Shown here piece by piece: positions 16,751-24,228 of a DNA stretch of 64,000 nucleotides. Under the pieces are notes generated by a model. The model worked only from the letters and a program-made list of their open reading frames with translations, did no database searches and was not told the DNA's origin. The stretch comes from Bacillota bacterium (GTDB lineage: Bacteria; Bacillota; UBA4882; UBA8346). The first letter of the stretch is position 1, and every line of letters begins with the position of its first letter. Where the stretch lies: NCBI GenBank assembly GCA_023426245.1, contig JAFABB010000039.1, forward strand, positions 62,001-126,000, given 5' to 3'. The translations under genes and the position numbers were made by a program.

Positions 16751-18328
16751 TTGCTGATTAAAAATGGAACGATTGTAGACGGGAATTTACGGAAAGCATA
16801 CCGTGGCGATATCCGGATCCGGGACGGTATGATTGTTGCTCTCGGAGATGCCATCCATGATGATGATCCGCTCGTTATCGACGCCGCTGATCGGATCGTG
16901 GCGCCCGGTTTTATCGATACCCACAGCCATTCGGATTTGAGGCTTTTGATTGACTCCAAGATGGAGCCTAAAGTCAGGCAGGGCATTACAACGGAAATCA
17001 TCGGCCAAGACGGGATTTCGATGGCCCCCTTACCCATCGGATATATTGATACTTGGCGCAAAAATATCGCGGGTTTAAATGGCGAAAGCGACCTTATCGA
17101 TTGGAAATATCGAAATACCCTGGGTTATTTAAACCAACTGGCGACGAAAAAGATCCAGACCAATGTGGGTTATTTGGCGCCCCACGGCAATATCCGCATG
17201 GAAGCGATGGGATTGGCCAAACAAAAGGCTACCCAAGCCGAACTGGGACGGATGAAGGATATTGTAAGGCGGGAATTTGAAAGCGGCGCTTTGGGCCTTT
17301 CAACGGGATTGATTTATGTTCCCTGTGCTTATGGGGATAGGGAAGAGTTGACCGCTTTAAGCGAAGTGGTGGCGGAATATCGTAAAATTCTGGTGGTTCA
17401 TCAACGGAGCGAAGCCGATACCATTCTGGAATCGATGGATGAAATGATCGATATTAGCAGGAAAACAGGGGTCAGACTTCATTTTTCCCATTTTAAAATA
17501 TGCGGCCAAAAAAACTGGCGCCAATTGGACAAAGTCCTTGATAAACTGGATCAGGCGATTGCCGAAGGTTTGGCTATAACCTTTGATCAATATCCGTATA
17601 TCGCTGGTAGCACAATGTTGGGCGTGATATTACCTCCTTGGGCCCATGACGGAGGAACGGACCGGTTACTTCAAAGATTGCGGGATTCGGTTGCCAGAAA
17701 GAAAATGGCCGAAGATATCAAAAATGGGATTGCCGGTTGGGATAATTTTATCGATTTTGCGGGATATGAAGGTATTTACATTACCAGCGTCAAACATGCC
17801 GTCAATGAAACGGTAGTTGGCAAGAACCTGTTGGAAATCGGGGAGATCCGGGGGAAAGAGCCTTTGGAAGCGGCCATGGATTTGTTGGTGGAAGAAGAAA
17901 ACGCGGTGGGAATGGTCGATTTCTACGGTAAGGAACAACATCTGATTCAAATTTTACGCCGTAAAGAGGGAAACGTATGTACGGACGGCCTTTTAAGCGG
18001 CAAACCTCATCCCAGGGTTTACGGTTCTTTCCCCAGAGTGCTCGCCCGGTATGTGAAGGAACAACCGATTTTATCTTTGGAAGAAGCCGTTCATAAAATG
18101 ACTTTCAAAGCAGCCCAAACTTTTTCGCTAAGCGGCAGAGGGGCGATTTTGGAAGGATACCATGGAGATCTGGTGATATTTGATTTCGACCGGGTCCGGG
18201 ACTTGGGCACTTATCAGGAACCCGCCCAGTATCCATTGGGTATCGAAACGGTCATCATCAACGGCGCTATCGTCTATGACGGCCAAACCGTGATTCCGGC
18301 CGGCAAGGGACAAATTTTGAAAAATTAA
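16751..18328 (+). CDS. N-acyl-D-amino-acid deacylase family amidohydrolase
   Basis: A 525-residue amidohydrolase of the D-aminoacylase family. The metal-binding HSH (H58, H60) lies in PGFIDTHSHSD. The segment equivalent to GNCG in the Alcaligenes enzyme reads GQDG (residues 85-88), so the bridging cysteine is replaced by Asp. Later histidines occur in VVHQRSEAD and HFSHFKICG. Members hydrolyse N-acyl-D-amino acids, and some related ones act on other N-substituted amino acids. As last gene of the operon after the hydantoinase it may process the ring-opened product. The start is TTG at 16751 with a weak purine-rich upstream stretch. Family certain, substrate inferred. Confidence 0.85.
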   Translation: MLIKNGTIVDGNLRKAYRGDIRIRDGMIVALGDAIHDDDPLVIDAADRIVAPGFIDTHSHSDLRLLIDSKMEPKVRQGITTEIIGQDGISMAPLPIGYIDTWRKNIAGLNGESDLIDWKYRNTLGYLNQLATKKIQTNVGYLAPHGNIRMEAMGLAKQKATQAELGRMKDIVRREFESGALGLSTGLIYVPCAYGDREELTALSEVVAEYRKILVVHQRSEADTILESMDEMIDISRKTGVRLHFSHFKICGQKNWRQLDKVLDKLDQAIAEGLAITFDQYPYIAGSTMLGVILPPWAHDGGTDRLLQRLRDSVARKKMAEDIKNGIAGWDNFIDFAGYEGIYITSVKHAVNETVVGKNLLEIGEIRGKEPLEAAMDLLVEEENAVGMVDFYGKEQHLIQILRRKEGNVCTDGLLSGKPHPRVYGSFPRVLARYVKEQPILSLEEAVHKMTFKAAQTFSLSGRGAILEGYHGDLVIFDFDRVRDLGTYQEPAQYPLGIETVIINGAIVYDGQTVIPAGKGQILKN

Positions 18329-18401
18329 ATTTCAGCCAAAATCCCGGGCGGTGAAAAAGAATCGAATGCACTCCCTTTTATCGGACTTATGGGTTTGGAA
18401 G

Positions 18402-18437
18402 AGACACCTCTCCGCAACATCACGAAGAGGTGTCTTT
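18402..18437 (+). terminator. terminator of the catabolic operon
   Basis: AGACACCTCT (18402-18411) pairs with AGAGGTGTCT (18426-18435) and is followed by a short TTT. It is the first hairpin after the deacylase gene. The T tract is short, so efficiency is uncertain. Confidence 0.6.
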
Positions 18438-18655
18438 GCTTGGTTTGAAGCCTCTCGATTCCTTGGTGCTCCCGTCTTAAGCTGTCGCTACCGGCTCGCT
18501 TTCTTTTTCCTCCCCAAACTGGCCTGCCCGGAAGCCAAAAGCAGGCCATTTTTCTAATTTTTTTGCCTTTTTTACGAGGGAAAAGAGGGGCATGAGGTCC
18601 AAGAGGTCCAAAAAAAATCAAAATGAAAAAGGATTGGTTTTTATAGGTAACGATA
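18438..18655. other. non-coding spacer before the mini-ORF
   Basis: No credible gene. It contains a GGCCTGC ... GCAGGCC inverted repeat (around 18520-18547) followed by an AT-rich run that may be another terminator. Purine-rich sequence follows. A minus-strand open frame over 18325-18765 lacks start signals and reflects low complexity. Confidence 0.4.
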
Positions 18656-18793
18656 ATGTTTGGAGAAATGAAATCACCTAAGGAAGAAATGAAAAAAATG
18701 TTTGATGAAATGAAATCACCCAAGGGAGAAATGAAAAAAAGGTTTGATGAAATGAAATCATCCAAGGGAGAAATGGAAAAAAGGGAAATTTAG
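18656..18793 (+). CDS. 45-residue repeat peptide (candidate)
   Basis: A short open frame made almost wholly of three 14-residue units of the type FDEMKSPKGEMKKR, ending KREI and a TAG stop. The units are highly charged, with Met/Phe spaced as in an amphipathic helix, so a helical or coiled-coil peptide is expected. TAGGT about 6 bases upstream of ATG is only a weak ribosome binding site. Differences between units are mostly synonymous or conservative. It lies between the catabolic operon and the IS110 gene. It could equally be a decayed piece of a longer coiled-coil protein. Confidence 0.35.
   Translation: MFGEMKSPKEEMKKMFDEMKSPKGEMKKRFDEMKSSKGEMEKREI
18665..18790 (+). repeat. three 42-bp direct repeats
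   Basis: Three consecutive 42-bp units begin GAAATGAAATCA at 18665, 18707 and 18749, each differing at a few positions. The period is a multiple of three and keeps one plus-strand frame open, so it is not a CRISPR array. Confidence 0.85.
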
Positions 18794-19055
18794 GACGGGG
18801 ATTTGGACGGGGTGTTTTGTTATTGCTTCATGACGCCTAAAATGAATGACCAGTATTGTGGTCCACGGATTTCACCGGCTGAGTGACTTGGTATGCTGTT
18901 TATATCCCCAATATTAATCACCAGCAGTAGTAGCAGGGGGTCTGGGGGATGTGAATAATTGTGGAAAAGTGGACAAAGGAAAAAACCCACCACTTAGCAA
19001 ATTGTCTTAACACACGTCAATGAGCCAGACAATACTCCGGAAGGGAGGCTAAGTA
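18794..19055. other. left flank of the IS110 transposase gene
   Basis: No gene. This non-coding segment includes the transposase ribosome binding site (GGAAGGGAGG) and probably the left end of the insertion sequence. IS110 elements have no clear terminal inverted repeats, so the exact boundary cannot be placed. Confidence 0.5.
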
Positions 19056-20453
19056 ATGGGCAAGACCAAACTCGGTCGAAGGAGTAGGTTATTTCGCGAG
19101 TTTCTAGGCGGCATAGAACCCAGTGAACTCTTGATAGTTGCTCTTGATATATCAAAGTTTCAACCCAAAGCTGCAATATTTGAATATTTCGGCGACGTAG
19201 TAGAAGAACCCTTCTTTTTTACCCCGGACTATCGAGGTATTAATCAACTCTGTGAAACAGCTCGTAAAGCTTTGGACAATAGCGGCAAGCAAAAAATTAT
19301 TTTTGCCGTGGAAAACACCGGTCATTATCACGAAAACATCACAAAACTCCTTGAAGGAAACGGCCAAAGAGTAATATCAATTAATGCGACGACTACCCAT
19401 GAAGAACGGAAAGCATTTCTGGACTATAGTAAAACAGATGATCTTGATTTACATGCCATCGCCGCAGCTGTTTCCGGCGTAAAAGTGACTTTTACCGAAC
19501 TTCCCGACGGTCTTAAAGAAGAACTGCGTTATCTGACAAGAACTCGCCGCTTTTTAATTAAAGAACGCTCAAAGCTCGTCATAGTGATACGTACCATACT
19601 GGATCATTATTGGCCATACATTCAAGGTATTCCGGACATAATTGATGGCAAAACCAAAATTCGAAAAGCATTTGATGATTTCACAACATCTTTCTTTATC
19701 TCCTTCATCAAGCTAGTACCGTCCCCCAATGAAGCGCTCGCAATGGGTGAAGAAGGGTTACTGAAACTCTTTCAAGAAAAAAATCTTCGGATTGGCCGGG
19801 AACGTATCCTTCTAATTTTAGAATCCGCAAAACTTAGCCGGCCTATTAGCAATACCATGCTGCAACACTATGTTCACCATGCTAAATATCATGCTGACGG
19901 AATTCTACGGCTCAATCGGGAAATCGGCCGTTTGGAGGATCGGATTGAACAGCTGCTATGCCAAACCCGAGGCGTTTTTTTACTCTCCATGCAACAGGTT
20001 AATGTGATCTCGGCAGCCGAATTCATGGCCGAAATCGGCCTGGATCTCGAACGATATCATTCAGCATCGGCAATCATTAAACTAGCCGGGACCAATCCGG
20101 TTCCCGTTCAAAGCGCCGGGCATAACGGTCAGATGTGTATTAGCAAGCAGGGTAATCCTTGGCTACGTGAAGCGGTAACCCGGATCGGCAAGAACTTAAG
20201 TGAAGGATGTAATCCATATTTCGCCGCATTTACCCAACATTTATCCTGTCGGTATGGTAAACAGAAGCGGGTTGCTGCAGGTAATAAGTTTATCAGAGTG
20301 GCCTATGCAATGATTACTAGAGGAGAACTTTTTGAACCGAAAGTGTGGCAAGGAGAATCGCTGACCATAAACCCCCTGGGCAAACTTAAAGCGAAAAATA
20401 TTGAGATGGCTCAGAAAGTATTGAACGCTAATTTGGGTATTCGTATCAAATAA
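19056..20453 (+). mobile_element. IS110-family transposase
   Basis: A 465-residue DEDD recombinase of the IS110 family. The RuvC-like N-terminal domain shows D31 in ALDISK, E86 in VENTGHY, and D128 and D131 in KTDDLDLHA. The C-terminal Transposase_20 domain is visible as MAEIGLDLERY, then KLAGTNPVPVQSAG and GNPWLREA, with the conserved serine region. A strong GGGAGG site precedes ATG, and the frame is intact. IS110 elements use a structured bridge RNA from a non-coding end to choose target and donor. The long non-coding 3' flank here is a candidate for that. Confidence 0.93.
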
Positions 20454-20642
20454 CCTTTTTGCAAGTTTAATAAAGGTTACTAGGACGTCGGTGAGTTCCA
20501 TGAGATCAAAATCTCGTCCAAAAGAGTGACGCCCATCTTTCAAGCTCGGATAAGACATCCAAGCAAAAAGCTGTATAGGCCAGGATGAGCCTCTGAAAGG
20601 CCCTTTAGGGGAATACCGGTAACCTAAAAACGCAAAAAGGTT
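20452..20642 (+). ncRNA. candidate bridge RNA / structured 3' end of the IS110 element
   Basis: A 191-base non-coding stretch after the transposase is framed by a perfect 11-bp inverted repeat (AACCTTTTTGC at 20452-20462, GCAAAAAGGTT at 20632-20642). Inside, GGACG (20483-20487) pairs with CGTCC (20515-20519) around a GAGAT-CAAA-ATCTC hairpin, leaving a large one-sided internal loop. A second hairpin-prone stretch is CTGAAAGG-CCCTTTAG near 20593-20610. Stem-loops with internal loops are the form of IS110 bridge RNAs. The assignment is inference from position and folding by eye. Confidence 0.4.
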
Positions 20643-21212
20643 TGATATATGGCACATTGACGCTTGCTTCCATTTTTAGGAAAATGGTTGGTTTGTTATC
20701 CTTTTGCCTCTTGACAAACCGTATGACATCTTTTGAGGCGCCCAAAAAGTCACCTCAGCTCGGGACGAGCTGCAAAGGTGTCGGCACCTACGGATTCCGA
20801 ACCTCCCTTTATTCATCCAGGGTTTCTAGAGGGTTTTCGACATCCATGTCCTTTCGACTGCCAATTATATGAGGCTCCCGATGGCGACCGCCGTTTTTCG
20901 TCCTGAAAAGAGGCGGCGCTTTTTGGCGTCCTGCCTCAAATGTCGGAGTGAGGAGTTTGGGTGTAAAAGCATGAAAAAGCATAAAAAAGGTAATGAGGGG
21001 GAGGAGGGCATTTAAAAATGAAAGGCGTATTGTATTATTTGACACACTCCGGGAATAAGCCTGAAAACTGCTAATCCCAAATGGTTTTCACGCTAACTTA
21101 AGGCTAAATGGAGTAATAATTTGTTGACCCAATGAACACTTACAGATTTACAGTTCGTTTCTCCCCTCGAGGGAGAAAGATAGAATGAGGGTTGGCATTC
21201 ATGCTGATGCAC
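20643..21212. other. non-coding region with small palindromes
   Basis: No gene with start signals is seen in 570 bases. It contains a hairpin TTTCTCCC/GGGAGAAA (21158-21165 / 21171-21178) that resembles the CTCTCC-type palindromic repeats further along. It probably includes the right flank of the IS110 element and decayed sequence. Confidence 0.45.
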
Positions 21213-21425
21213 TTACCTTTCATCTTTCTGCCCTAACAGATAATCAATAGATACTTCAAAGTATTTTGCAATTTTAATTAATGTTTCATAATCCGGATCT
21301 CTATCATTTTGTTCATAATTTGTTATGGTAGATTTGCTACTTAAACCCAATGCTTGGGCAAGCTCCTTTTGAGTCAATCCTTTCTCTTCTCTTAAATTTC
21401 TCAATCGATTTGCAAGTATTTCCAA
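21213..21425 (-). CDS. Xre-family HTH repressor
   Basis: A 70-residue protein that is almost entirely a Cro/CI-type helix-turn-helix domain. It has LRNLREEKGLTQKELAQALG, then SSKSTITNYEQNDRDPD and a C-terminal VSIDYLLGQ. TGGAGGA lies 7 bases before the start. Its divergent upstream region carries two palindromes of the same sequence, one covering a strong promoter for the opposite strand, so it very likely represses itself and the rightward genes. This arrangement is typical of phage or integrative-element switches. Confidence 0.88.
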   Translation of the reverse strand: MEILANRLRNLREEKGLTQKELAQALGLSSKSTITNYEQNDRDPDYETLIKIAKYFEVSIDYLLGQKDER

Positions 21426-21456
21426 GGGAAATCCTCCAGGAATGGAAAATTTTATC

Positions 21457-21485
21457 TTGATAAATCACAAATTGTGATTTATAAT
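21457..21485 (+). promoter_or_regulatory. rightward promoter overlapped by the Xre operator
   Basis: TTGATA (21457-21462), exactly 17 bases, then TATAAT (21480-21485). The operator at 21460-21482 covers nearly the whole promoter, so a bound repressor would shut it. It would transcribe the radC remnant and the DUF6809 gene. Confidence 0.7.
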
Positions 21486-21511
21486 ATGCTTAGAAGATCA
21501 CAATTTGTGAT
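21460..21511. promoter_or_regulatory. two palindromic Xre operators
   Basis: O1 is a perfect 23-bp palindrome at 21460-21482, ATAAATCACAA-A-TTGTGATTTAT. O2 at 21497-21511 is ATCACAA-T-TTGTGAT. The shared half-site is ATCACAA. The centres are 33 bp apart, about three helical turns, suggesting cooperative binding on one face. Confidence 0.75.
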
Positions 21512-21576
21512 TCTATATTTCCTATCTATTAATAAGTATAATGAAATTTAATTCTTTTTAAAAGGAGAAATTTTCT

Positions 21577-21830
21577 ATGCCCTTCACTTCGATAAATATT
21601 TACACCCTCAAACAAATCCGCATCCAGCGCCATCGCTATGATCTTGAAGATTATCCAAAACCATCCCAGTGGTGACGCTGCACCCAACCGGGACGACATT
21701 GATCTCACCTATAAACTCCAGGAAGCCGGGAAGTTCATGGGCATCAAACTGTTGGATCATGTGATTACAGGAGAGCGGAGTTATATGAGTTTGAAGGGGC
21801 AGAAAGAAGGCATGTCCCATGAAATCCATT
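21577..21830 (+). pseudogene. radC-like gene, deleted and frameshifted
   Basis: ATG at 21577 (after AAAGGAG) opens a frame, MPFTSINIYTLKQIRIQRHR, that resembles the start of mobile-element RadC/JAB proteins but stops at 21673 after 32 codons. In another frame from about 21638 the C-terminal part of the JAB domain follows. It has QNHPSGDAAPNRDDID with the HPSGD metal-binding motif, then LQEAGKFMGIKLLDHVI. The central domain, including the HxH region, is missing. An internal deletion plus frame change has therefore destroyed the gene. RadC-like proteins of this type are common on integrative elements, next to DUF6809 genes. Confidence 0.7.
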
Positions 21831-22100
21831 CTGGAAGAGTTATTTTACGGCCATATCTTCCCCTTCGAACGGATCGTTCCTCAAGATCCCGAGTATCGTC
21901 CCATAAACCAAAAAAAATCCGATATCAAGCAAACGTTGCAAAAGAGGCTCCCGGCGGAAGATTACAAGGCGCTGGAAGGGTTTTTGGATTTGGATTGCGA
22001 CTCAAGTGTGATGGAAGCTTACGCCTCCTTTGAATATGGTTTTAAGCTCGGCGCTCTGGTCATGCTGGAGGTGCTCAGCAATAACGGAGAGCTCAAGTAA
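21819..22100 (+). CDS. DUF6809 family protein
   Basis: A 93-residue protein matching the DUF6809 pattern as I know it: MKSILEELFYG, then P-F-E-R-IVPQDPEYRPIN, then a helical middle and the ASFEYGFKLGALVM segment near the C-terminus. Function unknown. Members are acidic, alpha-helical and frequent on clostridial mobile elements. It overlaps the radC remnant and probably shares its promoter. The ribosome binding site is poor (GAAGGCATG upstream), which suggests that it was translated by coupling to the radC gene. Confidence 0.75.
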   Translation: MKSILEELFYGHIFPFERIVPQDPEYRPINQKKSDIKQTLQKRLPAEDYKALEGFLDLDCDSSVMEAYASFEYGFKLGALVMLEVLSNNGELK

Positions 22101-22690
22101 GGCTCCTATCTGGCTTACTCAAAAAGCCGCTCTTCCCCCGCTACCAAATAGAAAGGCCCAAAACAACGCAACATCGGCAATCATCATCCCTCGCCCGTGA
22201 AACGCTTGTCATTACCTACAACGTTTCCAGGAAATTCAAGTCAATCTCCGCCGCGGGTTAATTCGTGTTCATCGAGCACGCCCACACGGCTAGGCAATTA
22301 AAAGCTTTCTAAATCCCCTCCGGGGATCGGCTAATCTTTGCCACTCATATTGCTTCGAAGTATCACGGAGCCCGGTAAATCCGGGCTTTAAAACGCTTTT
22401 TGTTACTTAGCCGTGGGGTTTACCCCGCGGTGGACGAAATCGCCTACAAACGTATTCAGTTTCGCGATATTCATTAATAGAATGTATTTATTTTTTAACG
22501 ATGTGGGTAATGAATAGCGTGAAACGGCAGAGGACCACTGCTTTGAATGGACAGATGGGGTGAGGGCCTAGGCCGCCAAAACGGCTTTTAAATTCCCAAC
22601 CCTCAAACTCCTCATTCTCAAACTTTTTCCGGAAAATTCACAATCCGACTTCCTTCAAACGTTTTATCATAATTTGCAACATTATCGAAT
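22101..22690. other. long non-coding/decayed region
   Basis: About 590 bases without a gene. It has a terminator-like hairpin AGCCCGG-TAAAT-CCGGGCTTT (22369-22389), a palindrome CCGTGGGG-TTTA-CCCCGCGG around 22413-22434, and GCCG...CGGCTTTT near 22572-22588. The reading frames are short and interrupted. It looks like the degraded end of the mobile segment. Confidence 0.5.
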
Positions 22691-22802
22691 GGTCGAAATT
22701 TGACCCTTCATATTTGATGTTGATTTTGTTATATAACGGTAATATAATATGAAAATGATGGCATTATCAAGTGTCATTACAATTGGTCGAAAATTGACCA
22801 AT
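22691..22802 (+). promoter_or_regulatory. promoter with paired operators before the outer-membrane protein gene
   Basis: TTGATT (22720-22725), a 17-base spacer and TATAAT (22743-22748) form a good promoter. Two near-identical palindromes flank it: GGTCGAAATTTGACC at 22691-22705 and ATTGGTC-GAAAATT-GACCAAT at 22782-22802. The shared core is GGTCGAAAWTTGACC, 90-odd bases apart. One lies upstream of -35 and one in the leader, as expected for looping repression or activator/repressor control. Confidence 0.6.
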
Positions 22803-22867
22803 ACTTTATTAAGTAATTATAATTGTTTCTGTGATCATTATTTTAAGAATAGAAAAGGAGTCATTTT

Positions 22868-23665
22868 ATGAAGAAATTATGGATTCTAATCAGCGTTTTA
22901 GGAATGCTTTTTTCATTCGCAATGGTGGTTTCGGCGGCAACTGAAAACCAGGGTGTTTGGACCGTTTACGGCGATTTGGGAGTTTATGGGGCCAGCAATA
23001 ATACTGTGAATTCTTCAACATCTGTACCTGATGCGGATGAAGATTATGATGGAACTTCGGGGTATTTACTCGGAGTTGAATATGATTGGGGACCATTCTT
23101 GGCAGTCGCAGAGTATACCGGCAATACTTTTGAAAAGAAAAGTTCAAACCCAGCTGCATCGGACTACCGGTCCAACACAATGCTTATCCGTGGCGGGTAC
23201 TATTTTATTAATAATGAAAAAATTAAAGTGAACGGTGTTTTAGGATATATGCAACTGGATGTAACAAACAAGGATTCCGTTGCCAAATCCATGGATTTAA
23301 CCAATGGAGGAACATTGATCGGTATCGATGGCACCTATAAGTTTTCCGATAAGTTTTCCCTCAATGCTTCTTACGGCCTGACTGTGGGAGCTGATTGTTC
23401 GGTCGAGCTTTTGGATGATGTTCTTCCTGCTGGAATTAAACAAGCAACAACTCAGAGCCCTTTCGTTTCCGAATCCAGTAGCCTTAATACATATCGGGTA
23501 AAAGGGATTTATCAATGGACAGATCATATCAGCACCTATTTATCATACTCTTTCCTTGAGTCTAAACTTAAATATTCCTATAAAGTGCCAGGTGTGTATT
23601 CGGGTAAAGTCGACGTCGACTCCACCTGGTACGGCTGGGCGGTCGGGATGATTTATAAATTCTAA
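22868..23665 (+). CDS. outer-membrane beta-barrel protein (putative)
   Basis: A 265-residue secreted protein. A clear signal peptide ends at VVSAA-TEN, about residue 24. The remainder alternates polar and hydrophobic residues in short strands separated by charged loops, rich in Tyr, Gly and Ser. It ends in a strand WAVGMIYKF with C-terminal Phe. That terminal aromatic residue and pattern are typical of small outer-membrane barrels inserted by BamA. No sequence-specific family is recognised. It is monocistronic, with its own promoter and a strong terminator. It supports a diderm envelope. Confidence 0.7.
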   Translation: MKKLWILISVLGMLFSFAMVVSAATENQGVWTVYGDLGVYGASNNTVNSSTSVPDADEDYDGTSGYLLGVEYDWGPFLAVAEYTGNTFEKKSSNPAASDYRSNTMLIRGGYYFINNEKIKVNGVLGYMQLDVTNKDSVAKSMDLTNGGTLIGIDGTYKFSDKFSLNASYGLTVGADCSVELLDDVLPAGIKQATTQSPFVSESSSLNTYRVKGIYQWTDHISTYLSYSFLESKLKYSYKVPGVYSGKVDVDSTWYGWAVGMIYKF

Positions 23666-23691
23666 AAATATCCAAAAGAAGATCAAGAGTG

Positions 23692-23722
23692 AAAAAGGCC
23701 GACTATTTAAGTCGGCTTTTTG
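23692..23722 (+). terminator. rho-independent terminator
   Basis: AAAAAGGCCGACT/AGTCGGCTTTTT hairpin with a T tract, 27 bases after the barrel protein gene. Confidence 0.9.
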
Positions 23723-23851
23723 CTTAGGACGGCAAAAATTGGATGAAAACGGTTTTTAACTCTTTTTGGCGGGATAAGATTTGATTGACATGAAAAAACT
23801 CTATGATATAATATAAGAGTTATTATGCAGAAGGTATGTGAGGTGACAGTT

Positions 23852-24052
23852 TTGAAAGAAGGAATTCATCCCCAGTATCATAAGGCGAAAGTGACATGCG
23901 CTTGTGGTGAAACATTTGAGACCGGTTCAACCCAAAAGGAACTCCGGGTGGAAATTTGTTCCAAATGTCATCCCTTGTTTACCGGTAAACAGCGCGTAGT
24001 TGATAGCGGCGGACAAGTCGAGAAGTTCAAGAAACGTCTGGAGAAAAAATAA
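23852..24052 (+). CDS. rpmE: 50S ribosomal protein L31 (zinc-binding form)
   Basis: A ribosomal protein of 66 residues with the canonical KEGIHPQYH start. The four-cysteine zinc site is visible as CACGETF plus ICSKCHPLFTGK, so this is the C+ zinc-containing paralogue. TTG at 23852 is chosen because GAGGTG lies 6 bases upstream and it gives exactly the family length; an ATG at 23825 would add nine non-family residues. A hairpin terminator follows. Confidence 0.95.
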   Translation: MKEGIHPQYHKAKVTCACGETFETGSTQKELRVEICSKCHPLFTGKQRVVDSGGQVEKFKKRLEKK

Positions 24053-24059
24053 GTTGGAC

Positions 24060-24085
24060 AAACAGAGCTTCGAGCTCTGTTTTCT
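24060..24085 (+). terminator. rho-independent terminator after rpmE
   Basis: ACAGAGCT-TCG-AGCTCTGT (24062-24080) followed by TTTTCTCT. Confidence 0.8.
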
Positions 24086-24228
24086 CTATATGGGATAAAA
24101 ATCGTAATCTGGTATTCCCTGGGCCATAGCGCCGGGGCATGGATCCAATCTGCGGCTTTAAGCCGGTAGGTAAGGAAATGGTATTGATTTTTGCCATGGG
24201 TTTGGATAAAAAATAGGAAGGTGACTGA

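Noticed and set aside
18325..18765. 146-codon minus-strand frame
   Set aside because: Low-complexity product (FISS/FFIS repeats) is the complement of the 42-bp repeats; no start signal.
18665..18790. CRISPR array
   Set aside because: Repeats are contiguous with no spacers and keep a reading frame; no cas genes nearby.
20241..20657. 138-codon minus-strand frame
   Set aside because: Mostly antisense to the IS110 transposase, with no family match or ribosome site.
22180..22260. Fragment reading RETLVITYNVSRKF as a transposase remnant
   Set aside because: Too short and ends at a stop; no recognisable flanking motifs.
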